A stretch of DNA of 64,000 nucleotides from Nageia nagi (taxonomy: Eukaryota > Pinophyta), in NCBI GenBank assembly GCA_050084985.1, contig JBITNC010000001.1, positions 176,266,001-176,330,000 on the forward strand, read 5' to 3'. Every line of letters begins with the position of its first letter. Position 1 is the first letter of the stretch. A program made the position numbers and the translations under genes. A model generated the notes under the pieces. That model did no database searches. It was not told where the DNA came from and worked only from the letters and a program-made list of their open reading frames with translations. Positions 24,755 through 35,699 of this stretch are shown here, piece by piece.

Positions 24755-25278
24755 TATTGGAGTTTTGACTCCATAATATGTGTTTTTGCAATGTTCTAGA
24801 ATAAATACACCTATGATAGAGATCGCCACCGATCACCGCCGATCACCACCGATTGCCACCGATCACCACCGATTGTCATCGATCGCCACCGATTACAATC
24901 ATCACCAATTTCTGCCGATCGTCGATGATCCTATAATATCATTGTCGATCGCTATCTAGAGAAAATGATAGTGTGCGGGCAAAATGAGTTTGTTTTTGTA
25001 ATAACTTTCTTGTTATTGTTAGTTTTATCTTCATATTTTAGGGGTTTGTTTGTTATCGTATTAGGCATGTTTTAAGCTATGTTTGGAGTATTGTTATCTC
25101 ATGTTTAGCTAATTCTCCTATACTGAGATGGCTATGGTTGTAGTGTTGCTAAGAATAGTAAATTCTCTAACTTCTTGTTTGTAAGTTTGTAAACCTTATG
25201 GATTCTGTTGTTGAGAACCCAAGGCTATATATATTGACATCAATAAACCATAGATAGTAAGCTCCATTATTTCTCTCA
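24755..25278 (+). repeat. copia 5' LTR
   Basis: 524 bp. Starts TATTGGAG (the second base G of TG mutated to A compared with the 3' LTR) and ends TTTCTCTCA. It holds a 10-bp tandem array (24821-24900), a TATA-like CTATATATAT near 25223 and AATAAA near 25244. Confidence 0.95.
24821..24900. repeat. 10-bp tandem array in copia LTR, 8 units
   Basis: Eight consecutive units of GATYRCCACC type, exactly 10 bp apart. The 3' LTR has the same array with seven units (29607-29676). Confidence 0.95.
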
Positions 25279-25281
25279 TTG

Positions 25282-25294
25282 TGGTATCAGAGAT
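25282..25294 (+). other. primer binding site, initiator-Met tRNA
   Basis: TGGTATCAGAGA three bases after the 5' LTR matches the plant initiator-Met complement at 11 of 12 bases. Confidence 0.9.
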
Positions 25295-25406
25295 AGTTCA
25301 ATCTATTGGGATTGAGTAGTGAGGTGACTTGTGTGAAGTTTTGAGAGCTTCATTTGAGGAGGATCCAACAACTCTTAGAAGAAGGTTGTCAATTGTGATT
25401 GTAGCA

Positions 25407-26330
25407 ATGGCAAATTCAAATGGGAATGTTCCAATTCCAGAATTCAAAGGAGAGAACTATGATTATTGGTCTACCAAAATGAGGCATTTGCTCATTGGTA
25501 AAGGCTATTGGGATATCATAGAAGAAGGCTATGATGAACCTACTGATTGGAGTCTAGTTCCAGCTACCCAAAAGCAAACCTTGAAGGAGGCATAAAAGAA
25601 GAATAGCATGGCAATGTACTTCATTCAAGCTACCTTAGATGAATCCATTTATCCAAGAATCACAAGTTGCACTTCAGCCCAAGAAGCTTGGAAAGTCTTG
25701 AAGGAAAGCTATGAAGGTAGCAAACAAGTCAAGCAAGTGAGGTTACAAACTCTCAAAATGGAGTTTGAAAATCTCAAGATGAGAGAAGATGAGAAGGTTG
25801 GAGACTATTATTTGAGAGCCAAGATTTGTGTAGACAAAATGAGAGCCCTTGGAGAAGAAGTAGAGAATGAGGTGATTGTCAAAAAGGTGTTGAGAACACT
25901 TTTGCCCAAGTGGACCCAAGTCTCCATTGTGATTGAGGAGAGTAAGGATCTATCTACTCTCACCTATGATCAGCTCATAGGATCATTAATGTCTCATGAG
26001 GAAAGGTTTTCTTCAAATCCACATCTTGGAGGCATGGAAGAAAAAGCTTTTTCATCCAAAGAGGTTGAAACTAGTGGCCAAGCCAAAGGCCATGGAAGAG
26101 GTAGAGGAAGATCTCCCTTTAGAGGAAGAGGAAGAAAAGGTCCTCAAGGTAGAGGAAGTGGAAGAGGTGATAAAAGTAACAAGCAATGTTACTATTGCCA
26201 TAAATATGGACACTTTGAGAAAGAGTGTAGAACAAAGGATGCAAATGAAGCAAAGGAGAGTGCAAACTATGGAGAGGAAGGAGAGCCTTCTTCACTCTTC
26301 TTGTCATATGGAAAATCTGATCAAAACATG
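25407..26330 (+). pseudogene. copia gag
   Basis: Start at 25407 (MANSNGN). The N-terminal FKGENYDYWSTKMR and the UBN2 core (AWKVLKESYEGSKQVKQVRL, RALGEEVENEVIVKKVLRTL) are complete. An Arg/Gly-rich stretch follows, then a CCHC zinc knuckle CYYCHKYGHFEKEC at 26187-26228. One TAA at 25593 (family CAA or CAG) is the only break. Gag forms the particle and binds element RNA. It is in one frame with the protease. Confidence 0.93.
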
Positions 26331-26825
26331 GGACAAACATGGCTTCTTGATACTGGTTGTAGCAATCATATGACTAGTAATGGAGAATTATTTTCTTCAA
26401 TCAATAACTCATATAAGTCCAAGATCACTCTTGGAGATGATAAAGCCTTGCATGTTGAAGGCATTGGAGCTATGGATGTGCACACCAAAGAAGGTATTAA
26501 GAAGGTAAAGGATGTTTATCATATTCCCAATTTGAAGCATAATCTCTTAAGTGTTGGTCAAATGATGGAGCATAATTATAGTCTTTTATTTGCAAAGAAT
26601 GCTTGCAAGATTTTTGATAGTAGGAATAGGCTTGTTACTACTATTCCAATGACCAAAAATAGATTGTTAACTCTCAAATTTGGGGAGCAAGGTACCAATT
26701 TTGCACATGTGGCTATTGATAATAAAAATTGGTTGTGGCACTTGAGATATGGGCATTTAAATTTCTCAAGTTTGAAGACATTGGCTTCTCAAGAGATGGT
26801 TTTATGGGCTTCCAAAAGTAGATGA
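26331..26825 (+). pseudogene. copia protease and GAG-pre-integrase
   Basis: WLLDTGCSNHMTSN with the catalytic D-T-G at 26349-26357, then NLKHNLLSVGQ and the pre-integrase motif WHLRYGHLNFSSL (about 26733-26775). The active site is intact. The frame ends at 26825 because of one extra T in the TTTT run near 26800; the next frame picks up with the expected CxxC residues. Confidence 0.92.
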
Positions 26826-27600
26826 TCCAAAGAAGATTTGTGAAGGATGTGTATTGGGAAAACATTCAAGAGAAAGCTTTCCAAAAGATCAAGCATGGAG
26901 GGCTTCCTATCCCCTACAATTGGTGCATAGTGATTTGTGTGGACCTATGCAAACTCAAAGTCTTGGTAAGAACTACTACTTCCTCACTTTCATTGATGAT
27001 TTTTCAAGAATGTGTTGGGTGTACTTCTTAAAAACTAAAGATGAGACATTTGATAAATTCAAAGAATTCAAAATAAAAGTGGAAAATGAAAGTGGGTATG
27101 CAATCAAGTGTTTAAGAAGTGATAGAGGAGGTGAATTTTGTTCCAATGAATTCTTCAATTTTTGTAATAATTGTGGAATTAAAAGGCAATTAACAAGTGC
27201 ATACACACCACAACAAAATGGAGTGGCTGAAAGAAAGAATAGAACCTTGAATAATATGGCTAGAAGTATGCTCCAAACTAAGAATTTGTCAAAAATATAT
27301 TGGGGAGAGGCAATTAGGACAGCCATGTATCTCTTGAATAGATGTCCTACCTCTAGTTTGGATGGGGTAACACCATATGAAGCTTGGTATGGCAAAAAGC
27401 CAACTGTTGCACATTTGAAAGTTTTTGGTTGTTTAGCCTATGCTCATGTTCTAAAAGAAAATAGGCAAAAGCTTGATGCAAAAAGTGAACCATGTATCTT
27501 TATTGGGTATTGTGAAAATACCAAAGCATGGAGATTATACAATCCAAAAACTAAAAAGCTTATTATATCTAGAGATGTGATTTTTGATGAAGGGGGAGCA
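26826..27600 (+). pseudogene. copia integrase
   Basis: Begins in the shifted frame with the end of the zinc site (CVLGKHSRESF), then the DDE core: Asp in LVHSDLCGPM, Asp in LRSDRGGEF (about 27115), Glu in NGVAERKNR (about 27230), followed by LKVFGCLAYAHV and IFIGYC. All three catalytic residues are present. It is continuous with RT in the 26854-28116 stretch. Confidence 0.94.
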
Positions 27601-28980
27601 TGGGGCCATCAAAAATACTATTTGGATGGTGATTCCAATAATAGTGGCTCTCCAAATGTGCAAGCAAAGATTCAGCTCAAGCAAGCAAAGATACCTCAAG
27701 ATGGCAATGAAGTAAGTTCTTCCAATTCTAGCCCATGTTCTTCACCAAGTTCAAAATCCTCTAGTGATGGTTCTTTGGAGGAAGCAAAAATAAATTTAAA
27801 GAAACATAAGAAATTTTTGATTGATCATCCATCATCACAAATGCTTGATCAAAACTTTGGTAGAAGAATAACAAGAGCACAAGCTAAAGAAATGGAAAGT
27901 GTTGTTAATAATCTTCAAAATATGCACTTGTATGGAGATAGCAATGATGGTGAATCAAAAGGTGATGTGGTAAATTATGCTTTGATGAGTATAATTAATG
28001 CTGAACCTTCTTGTTATGAAATTGCATGTACTAATGATTTGTGGATGAAAGCAATGCAAGAGGAGATGGACTCCATCAAGAAAAATGATACTTGGGAGCT
28101 AGTTGAGCTTCCATAAGGAAAGAAGGTAGTAGGCTCCAAGTGGGTCTACAAGACAAAGTATAATGCAAATGGAACTATTCAAAAATGCAAAGCAAGACTA
28201 GTGGAAAAAGGTTTCACTCAAAAGTATGACATTGATTATGAGGATACTTTTGCACCCGTTGCAAGGCAAGAGACAATTAGATTGGTTCTATCCTTGGCTG
28301 CCCAAAAAGGATGGAGAGTGCATCACCTTGATGTGAAGAGTGCATTCTTGAATGGATACATACAAGAAGAGGTATATGTACAGCAACCTCAAGGATTTGA
28401 GATCAAAGGCAAAGAGGACATGGTCTACAAATTGAAGAAGGCCTTGTATGGCCTCAAACAAGCTCCTAGAGCTTGGTACTCAAGGATTGATGGATACTTT
28501 CATCAATATGGTCTTGTGAAAGCCAAGAGTGAGCCTACTCTCTATTATTTTAAAAAATGTAGTGACATTATGATTGTATGCTTGTATGTAGATGATTTGA
28601 TTTACATGGGAATCAATGATAGGATGAATGAAGAGTTTAAAGAGTCTATGATGAAAGAGTTTGATATGAAAGACCTAGGTCTCATGCATTATTTCCTAGG
28701 TATGGAAGTGTATCAAAATGATAGTGAAATTTTTATTTGTCAAACCAAATATGCCAAAGATATGTTGTCCAAATATGGCATGGAAAATTGTAAACCAGTT
28801 CCTACTCCAATTGATCATGGGGAGTTATTGAGTAAGGAAGATGGTAGTGAAAGGGTAGATGTCACCACATATAGGAGTATGGTTGGGAGTCTTATGTTTC
28901 TCACTAATACTCATCTAGATATTGCATGTGCTGTTTCTTTTGTTTCTAGGTACATGAGTGAACCTACCAAAACTCACATG
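27601..28980 (+). pseudogene. copia reverse transcriptase
   Basis: After a Ser-rich linker, RT begins with WMKAMQEEMDSIKKNDTW (about 28040). A TAA at 28114 interrupts it; the same frame then continues through [46 protein letters not shown] and the catalytic YVDDLI (YVDD at 28585-28596). An ATG-like start at 28201 is not real: the codon is GTG in the middle of the domain. Confidence 0.95.
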
Positions 28981-29487
28981 AAGGCTACTAAGAGGATCAT
29001 GAGGTACATCAAAGGCACCATTGGTTTTGGCATCCATTACTACAAAGAAATCAAGGTGAAACTTGTTGGCTATAGTGATTCAGATTGGGGAAGCAATATT
29101 GATGATAGAAAGTCTACTTCCGAAAATTGCTTCAACATTGGATCAAGACTAATCACATGGAGTTCTAAGAAGCAAATAACTGTTGCACTATCTTCTATAG
29201 AGGTAGAATACATTGCAATCACAAGTGCAAGCACCCAAGCATTGTGGTTGAGAAAGATTCTTGAAGAACTTGGTGAGCAACAAAGAGATGCTACTAAGTT
29301 ATTTTGTGATAATGCTAGTGCAATTCAACTTGCAAACAATCTAGTACATCACAGCAGGTCCAAACATTTTGATATGAAATACCATTTCATCAAAGACATG
29401 GTGGAGAAGAAGATTGTTGATTTGGAACACATCAACACCAAGGAGAATATAGCAAATTTATTTACCAAAGGAGTAAACAAAACTTAG
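28981..29487 (+). pseudogene. copia RNase H
   Basis: In frame with RT: GYSDSDWGSNIDDRKSTS, then ALSSIEVEYIAI, FCDNASAIQLANN and HHSRSKHFDMKYHFI, ending in TKENIANLFTKG. The catalytic Asp/Glu pattern of copia RNase H is preserved. Open to the stop at 29487; a stop this close to the polypurine tract is usual. Confidence 0.94.
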
Positions 29488-29529
29488 TTTATGATACTGA
29501 GAGACTTGCTAGTTAGTCCCCTCAGCATC

Positions 29530-29540
29530 AAGGGGGAGCA
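29530..29540 (+). other. copia polypurine tract
   Basis: AAGGGGGAGCA directly before the 3' LTR. Confidence 0.9.
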
Positions 29541-30052
29541 TGTTGGAGTTTTGACTCCATAATATGTTTTTTTGCAATGTTCTAGAATAAATCTGCCTAT
29601 GACAAAGATCGCCATCGATCACCATCGATCGCCACCGATTGCCATCGATCGCCACTGATCGCCACTGATTACGATCATCACTAATTTCCACCGATAATCG
29701 ATGATCCTATAAGATCGTTGTCGATCGCTGTGTAGAGAAAATGATAGTGTGCAGGTAGAATGAGTTTGTTTTTGTAACAACTTTCTTGTTATTGTTTGTT
29801 TTGTCTTCATATTTTAAGGGTTTGTTTGTTATTGTATTAGGCATGTTTTAAGCTATGTTTGGAGTATTGTTATCTCATGTTTAGCTACTTCTCCTGGACT
29901 AAGATGGCTATGGTTGTAGTGTTGTTGAGAATAGTAAATTCTCTAACTTCTTATTTGTAAGTTTTTAAACCTTATGGATTCCATTGTTGAGAACCCAAGG
30001 CTATATATTGACATCAATAAACCATGGACAGTAAGCTCCATTATTTCTCTCA
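29541..30052 (+). repeat. copia 3' LTR
   Basis: 512 bp, TGTTGGAG to TTTCTCTCA. The 12-bp difference from the 5' LTR is explained by one missing 10-bp unit and a missing TA in the TATA stretch. Confidence 0.96.
29607..29676. repeat. 10-bp tandem array in 3' LTR, 7 units
   Basis: Seven 10-bp units (GATCGCCATC type), partner of 24821-24900. Confidence 0.93.
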
Positions 30053-30057
30053 GCATC
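30053..30057. other. target site duplication GCATC (right)
   Basis: Identical to 24750-24754. Confidence 0.95.
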
Positions 30058-31593
30058 TATATCAAGTTATATTTTGGAGCAATGATCAAATCATTCTCTA
30101 TTTGGAGATAAAAGTGAGAGTAATGGAACAATTTTGATGAAAGAGGTTCCTTTGGATTAGTCCAAGTAGTTTTTATATATGTTGAGTAGATCTCATCTCC
30201 AATGTACTCATTGGAATATGGTATATTGATTAATGACTTAGAAGGATAAAGTCTCATGATGTATAAGCTAAGTGTTTGAAGTAGAGTAGTAGTTTGAGCA
30301 TACCAAGAATTTTTATCCTATGATTTGCCAACTATATGAAGGATTGCAATGCTAAATATGGATATATTCTCATATTTGGTGTACAATGGAATTTATGTAG
30401 CAAATAAACAACATGAAATAATGTAGTTGAAAGTAATGGGTGAGAACTAAAATCAACTAGAATGATGGGATGTGAAATAATTATTTTGAAATGAATGAAC
30501 TTGGACAACATTGAGATGAGGACCCTTTCAATATAAGACCAACCCAACTATATGAGGTTAGGGCCCCAAACTTCATAACCATAGAGAAAGGTGGGGAGTA
30601 ACAAGAGTGTGAAAGAATTTTATCTTCATACTAATACCCTAAAACTAGAGCTAAAAGCATTGCTTATCCAAAGAGGCTAAGGCATCATACCCTTTGTTTC
30701 ACCTTTCTTGAGATGTAGGGATCATGTTGAAGGTATGTCCTATGAAAATAACTCTCAATTATGTGTATGATGTGACAATATTAACAACTTAACCTTTGTA
30801 TGTGATGTGAATGGAAGAGAAATCTTTCTTGGATAAAATGAATATCATAATCTTTATTTTATGGAGATTAACTTCTAATCCATGTAATTTAGAGTAAGTT
30901 CCAAGTATATCTAGTTGTTGTTGAAGTCCTATTGCTATGTGTGATATTAGGATAATATTATTAAAAAATATTTAAATGGTAATAATATTACTAAAAAGTA
31001 AGCAACATGTACTCTTAGCTAGAGAGTCCATAATGACCACCTCCAACTCATCAATATATAATCCAAAGAGTGTAGGTGAAAGTGGGTAGCCTTATTTAAC
31101 CCCTATAGTACTATGAATATATTGTATTCTAATACATATAATTTTAAACTATCTAGTGACTTTTTCATATAAAGTCATAACTAAAAAAGTAACATCCTAT
31201 AGAATTCACAAATCCTTCAACCTTTGAAGTAGTAACTATCTAGGAACAATATCAAATGCTTTCCTAAATACCACAAAATAATAATATATCCTACATTTAT
31301 TAGCTTTAACTTATTCAATGATAGCTTTAAGAGTTAGAATATGATCACAGGTATCATGATTTCTTCTAAATCCTACCTATCCCTTTGCACAAAGTTTCCT
31401 AGCCTCAACAAATTCAAACAGAAGAATATCAAAAACTATTGCAAATTTTTTGCAAGAGTATGGCCAACCATAATAATTTTGTAATTGCTCAGGTTTAGCA
31501 GATCTCCATATTTATGGATGGGATCTATAATATTTGAATACCAAGAGGGAAAGAACCCATGAGTAACTATATGATTGAAACATTTTCTAATAA
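30058..31593 (-). pseudogene. LINE ORF2 reverse transcriptase and C-terminal part
   Basis: Minus strand, 5' to 3': ITCIIRKCFNHIVTHGFFPS and NYKIIMVGHTLAK (31436-31621), then a GYPLSPTLFGLYIDELE segment with the usual G-x-PLSP-FxLYID pattern (about 31030-31090). Next comes a region where the F/Y-x-DD motif is destroyed (about 30960-30980), then LHGLEVNLHKIKIMIF (about 30850-30900). The FHTLVTPHL and near-canonical YGYEVWGPN segments lie near 30545-30620. This is the RT of an APE-type plant LINE, full of stops. It continues, across the copia insertion, at 24240-24754. Confidence 0.85.
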
Positions 31594-31874
31594 TACAAGT
31601 AATACCACATGGTTTTAGCACATGGTTTTAAAAATACCATATGGTTTTAGTAAAAGGTTTTGAATTTGGCCTCCACATGTAGTTATTGTAAATCTAAAAA
31701 TAGAAACTAAACTTAAAATCTAAATTCATGCATGAAGATGGAATTTTTAGGAATCAAACACATCTCCCATGGGAGATGTTACTAAATTGTAGGAAATTCA
31801 ATTCTACATGTGTTAAAAATCAAACAAGCTCAAAATGATTTCAAGATCAAAAGTTATAGCCTTTGCAAGGTACA
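31594..31874 (-). repeat. 3' LTR (truncated) of short element
   Basis: Matches 32513-32792; ends GCAAGGTACA on the plus strand. Confidence 0.8.
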
Positions 31875-32005
31875 TCATTCTCCTCTAGTGAAAAATAACT
31901 CAGCCCTTGAGTTCCTCTAATTTAAAAAAGTTACAACATCCATGAATAAGAATCAATTCTTAAGAGAATTACTAATAGCAATGTGTAATATGAATATGTG
32001 GTATT

Positions 32006-32108
32006 TATGGCTAACACTCAACCCTTGATGATTAGGATGAATACTTAACCCTTGGTTTTTATGGCTAACACTCAACCCTTGGTGTTTATGGCTAACACCA
32101 AACCCATA
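32006..32108. repeat. short tandem repeat inside the short element
   Basis: Three to four copies of a unit with TTATGGCTAACACTCAACCC, about 30-40 bp apart. It gives the Gly-Leu-Ser-Val-Ser-His repeats of the minus frame 31953-32138, which is therefore not a gene. Confidence 0.8.
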
Positions 32109-32452
32109 AGATTTCCAAAGCCTATCCATATGCATCATATAAACTCTCCCATTTCTCTTTTACAAAGTTGCATAAGCCTTCTGTAAACATATTTTCATCC
32201 CTAAAAAAATATCTAGATGTAATGAAAATTATAGATCTGATCAAATTTTAACATATCTCACACCCATAAATATAGATCTATTCAAATTCACTCTTGAAGA
32301 TTCTTCAACTATCCAAATCTTTCAAAACCTACATGCATGTCTCAAAAAAAATATCACCCACATATCTATAAAATCACTCAAATAAGAAGAGGGAGGACTA
32401 CCAATAGGTAATCCCCCCTCACAAGTAGGATTCTACTTGAGCTAATACCAAA

Positions 32453-32792
32453 TGATGTAACTCAAAAATCCATTCTATTTTTTATTAAAAATGTTAGCCT
32501 TTAAATAGGCCAAAATACAAGTAATACCACATGGTTTTAGCACATGGTTTTGATAATACCATATGGTTTTAGCACATGATTTTGAATTTGGCTTCCACAT
32601 GTAGTTATTACAAATATAAAAATAGAAACTAAATTTAAAATCTAAATTTGGGCATGAAGATGGACCTTTTAGGTGTCAAACACATCTCCCATAAGAGATA
32701 TTATTAAATTGTAGAAATTTGAGTCTGCATGTGTTAAAAAAATGGGCTCAAAACAATTTTAGGATTAAAAGTTATGACCTTTGTAAGGTAGC
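32453..32792 (-). repeat. 5' LTR of short element
   Basis: About 340 bp; its outer end (near 32792) has lost the exact CA. Confidence 0.78.
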
Positions 32793-34300
32793 TACTAAGA
32801 CTCTAGGGCTATGTTTAAGAAATTTTGCCTTCAAATTTTCAATATCTACTACTTTATGAGTATTAGCTTATAGATAGCATGAAAGATCATTCCATAAGTG
32901 AAGAAGCTACAATGTGATGGTTGTGGGTTGGGGATGACTAGGGCATGATTTGGAATATCATAGAGTGAGCTAGCATAGGTGTACCAAGTGTGAGGATAAG
33001 AAATGGCACATGTTTTCTTTTTGGGTAGAAAAATATGCCAAAACATTTTGGGGGTTAAGTCTAAGAATGTCTATAATTTTTTATCTTTTCTTGATAAGAA
33101 TTGACACTTTTTCTTCCTAAGAAAACAATGGTACTGTTTTTGGGCTATATTACATAATTCAAGGGATAAAGACTATCTACTATTGATCAAGTGATCCTAT
33201 GTAAAGCTTTAAATTTAGTGTCAAACCATAAGTTATGGGGGAAATATCCATGTGAATGATTGAAAGAACAAGTGGTATGAGGAAAACACTCAATAGCTTC
33301 CAACCATAATGCTTCAAAAAAATTGTTAGCTCTCTCAGTAGGATCTTGAATTGTGTGAATATGGATAAGGTAGGATTTAAGTTTTTCTATGTATACATCA
33401 TCATAACTATGATTAAAGTGGATTTTCACAATTATTTTGGGAGGGGGTGAGGGGCAGGTTCTAATTTGAAAACAAATGAAAGGTTAAAGGTGAGGAAGGT
33501 ATGATCTACTAAAGGAGGTACACTTGATATGCATAAATCAAATATGGTTAAGGCAAAAGGTAGGTTAACCATCACATAGTCCAACTACACTAGCTCCACC
33601 AGAATATGGAAAATATGTAAAATTAATAGAAAGGGGTAACTTCTTAATACCATTTAGAATGATTAAATCATGATATTTGCCAAGGTTAATTAGGTTGTTA
33701 CCATAGGATGTGATAATAGTATCTACATCAATTGAGCAACAAGAAATGCCCAAATTATCATGATCGAGCTCCTTTAAACATAATGGATTTGAAGAGATAT
33801 CAAATATAAAGCATTATATAATACTTGTATGTGCATTGAAATCACCCACTAGTAGAATATTACTAAGGATGAAGATTTTAGAAATTTTTGGAAAAAGATC
33901 TAAATATGGTAAATTTCCATTTAATGTCATTGCATATGAAGAGTGGGAGGAGGAAAGTAGCACACTAATATATAGAGTTGACTGAGCAATGTATTTCTAT
34001 ACAAAGAGATACACATAAATTTGCCATGAGAATCTAAGCATTCCAAATGTATAGAAGATGCAATATGATCCTAGAACAAACAAGCAACCCCTCTTAAGCC
34101 TTTAGAACTATGCCAAGTCCTCGATATTTGTACATAAAACCATGAGTAGCCTGTATATAAGGGGGATGACTTTGTTCTAGTATCATGTGTTTCTATGAAG
34201 AATATAGTATCTTTATTTTGAATTACATCATCTACTGAACTTAGGGAAAAAAAAAAAGAGAACCACCACAATTCCAAATAGTGATTAATAATTCATCCCT
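32793..34300 (-). pseudogene. LINE ORF2 endonuclease and linker
   Basis: Minus strand: FFIETHDTRTKSS (34071-34277), with the E-T-H of the APE-type endonuclease, then a GYSWF and a GVACLF segment. IILNGIKKLPLS with FTYFPYSGGASVV follows (33565-33753), as in plant LINE endonucleases. A linker (33187-33429, and 32849-33046 with FLPKKKT) leads to the RT. The endonuclease would nick target DNA for target-primed reverse transcription. Broken by many stops. Confidence 0.78.
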
Positions 34301-34949
34301 AAGACTCATATTGTAATATTTAAATTCTTCATATTTTAATCTTGTCAAATCTTCATCAAGATAAATATTATCAATCATAATAAAAAGAATTTTCTTAGAC
34401 TTAAGGGCCTCTAGCATATTCTACAGAGTGCAAAAATGCATAATTAGAGAGTTTTCCTATGTAAACCATGTCATTTCTAGTAGAACATCTTTTCAGCCTA
34501 AGGTATTATGCAAAACTTTAGTGGTCATTTTCATTGGATCTCCTTGATCTTGATATTTTAAGCCTCTTGTATGAAGGTTTAATGATTTAAATTGCCTTTG
34601 GCATTCTTCAACAAAATTAGCTTAAATAATTACATCTACTAGAGGGCAAGATTTTTTGTGTTTATTACCTTTCAACACTTGAACCTATTTTGATTCTACG
34701 CTTCCTATCTCCAACTTGTTTGTTGTATTTTTTTGGTCTTCTCTATTTGTAGAGATCTCAACACAAAGATTGGTGATATCTTACACATTTACAATATTGA
34801 TTTTAGAGGCCATATTTTTTTAACCTCACAACTTGCATTGAGTTTAATATGTATTATGACAATCTCTTCTCTAATGATAGGAGAAATATCTTGAAACTTG
34901 GATACCATGTCTTCTAGCTTGGACATGCACTTAGCTTGTGCATGGATAG
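34301..34949 (-). pseudogene. LINE 5' region, possible ORF1 remnant
   Basis: The minus strand is Lys-rich and reads in pieces like protein, with many stops. Position upstream of the endonuclease suggests the end of ORF1 or the start of ORF2. No zinc knuckle is visible. The segment ends where the Tat LTR begins (34950). Confidence 0.4.
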
Positions 34950-35547
34950 TGTAGATGCCAAAGTGAATTATTATTTATTAAATAATTCATTTTAGATCCT
35001 TAATGATGTATTATGAAAAAAAGGGTTAAATAATACCCTAATTCATCATAAAGCTATGTAATATATCTATTGGACCCTTGTCACATCTAAGTCATGTAAA
35101 GATGTATCATATATAAAGGCATTAATTGATGACCTTAAACCTTACAAGAAAATGAATATGAGGATGAATATAGAGACATTCTAGCACATATTACATCACT
35201 TTATTATGCATAAATATTATTTATATGTTATACCTTATGTTTTCTATCTAATTATTCTTTCATTCACTCATCGTTACATTCTTAATTGCATTTGTTATAT
35301 TGCTTATTTTAGGCCACTAGCAATGTACCTCTTTTAGGCTGCCAATGGCATGAAATTTAATGAATTTATGCTCATATTTTATGTATGTTACTTATAATTA
35401 AATTAATATATGATTTAATTAAACATAAGTATCTTTTTTTATTCATTATTTCTATATTTCAAATATATGCAACAATGAGAAACAAGTAGGTAAATAATTT
35501 GTTAATTTACCCCAATAAATAATTATATGCATTATTTTGGGTCTACA
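34950..35547 (+). repeat. putative 5' LTR of Tat(+) element
   Basis: About 598 bp between TGTAGATGCC and GGGTCTACA, with 6-bp inverted ends TGTAGA/TCTACA. No second copy is in the window, so it is inferred from the ends and the following primer-like site. The start resembles the LTR of the pol-less element (20884-21613, other strand). Confidence 0.6.
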
Positions 35548-35548
35548 T

Positions 35549-35562
35549 TTTGGTCAACCCAT
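35549..35562 (+). other. putative primer binding site of Tat(+)
   Basis: TTTGGTCAACCCATA follows the LTR end almost directly and parallels the pol-less element. The tRNA is not identified. Confidence 0.45.
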
Positions 35563-35699
35563 ATGTTAAATTCATCTTAACCTTTTTATAATATCTCATG
35601 AAACCTCTATATTGGATCTACATCATTAGTGGCATACATTATTTTTCATAGGCTATCATCAACATGGAAATGGAGCATATTGTGCCCCTGTTTTGAGAA

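Larger units (their letters stand above)
24755..30052 (+). mobile_element. nearly intact Ty1/copia element inserted in a LINE
   Basis: 5,298 bp with LTRs of 524 and 512 bp, a perfect 5-bp target duplication, an initiator-Met primer site and a polypurine tract. Gag, protease, integrase, RT and RNase H are in copia order. Only three lesions break the polyprotein: TAA at 25593, a one-base shift near 26800 and TAA at 28114. The near-intact state points to one of the younger insertions here. The clade is left open. Confidence 0.97.
31594..32792 (-). mobile_element. short non-autonomous LTR element related to the chromovirus
   Basis: Two similar segments (31594-31874 and 32453-32792) enclose about 580 bp with no pol. 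The right repeat starts TGATGTAA next to a primer site on the element strand (TGGTATTAGCTC at 32439-32450, two-base spacer). The left repeat is preceded, on the element strand, by the tract CACTAGAGGAGAATGA. Primer-site spacing, polypurine tract and the LTR start (TTGC-A-GGC then TAACTTTTGATC) match the chromovirus at 3503-9160. The left LTR lacks its outermost 60-70 bp. It interrupts the LINE ORF2. Confidence 0.8.

Noticed and set aside
25329-25406. Upstream ATG of the copia gag frame
   Set aside because: Family Gag starts at MANSNGN (25407); the extra N-terminal 26 codons lie in the leader.
28201-28203. Apparent start of a separate RT protein
   Set aside because: The codon is GTG inside the RT domain directly after an in-frame stop; the protein continues from upstream.
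31953-32138. Minus-strand frame with GLSVSHK repeats
   Set aside because: Translation of a short tandem repeat inside a non-coding LTR element.
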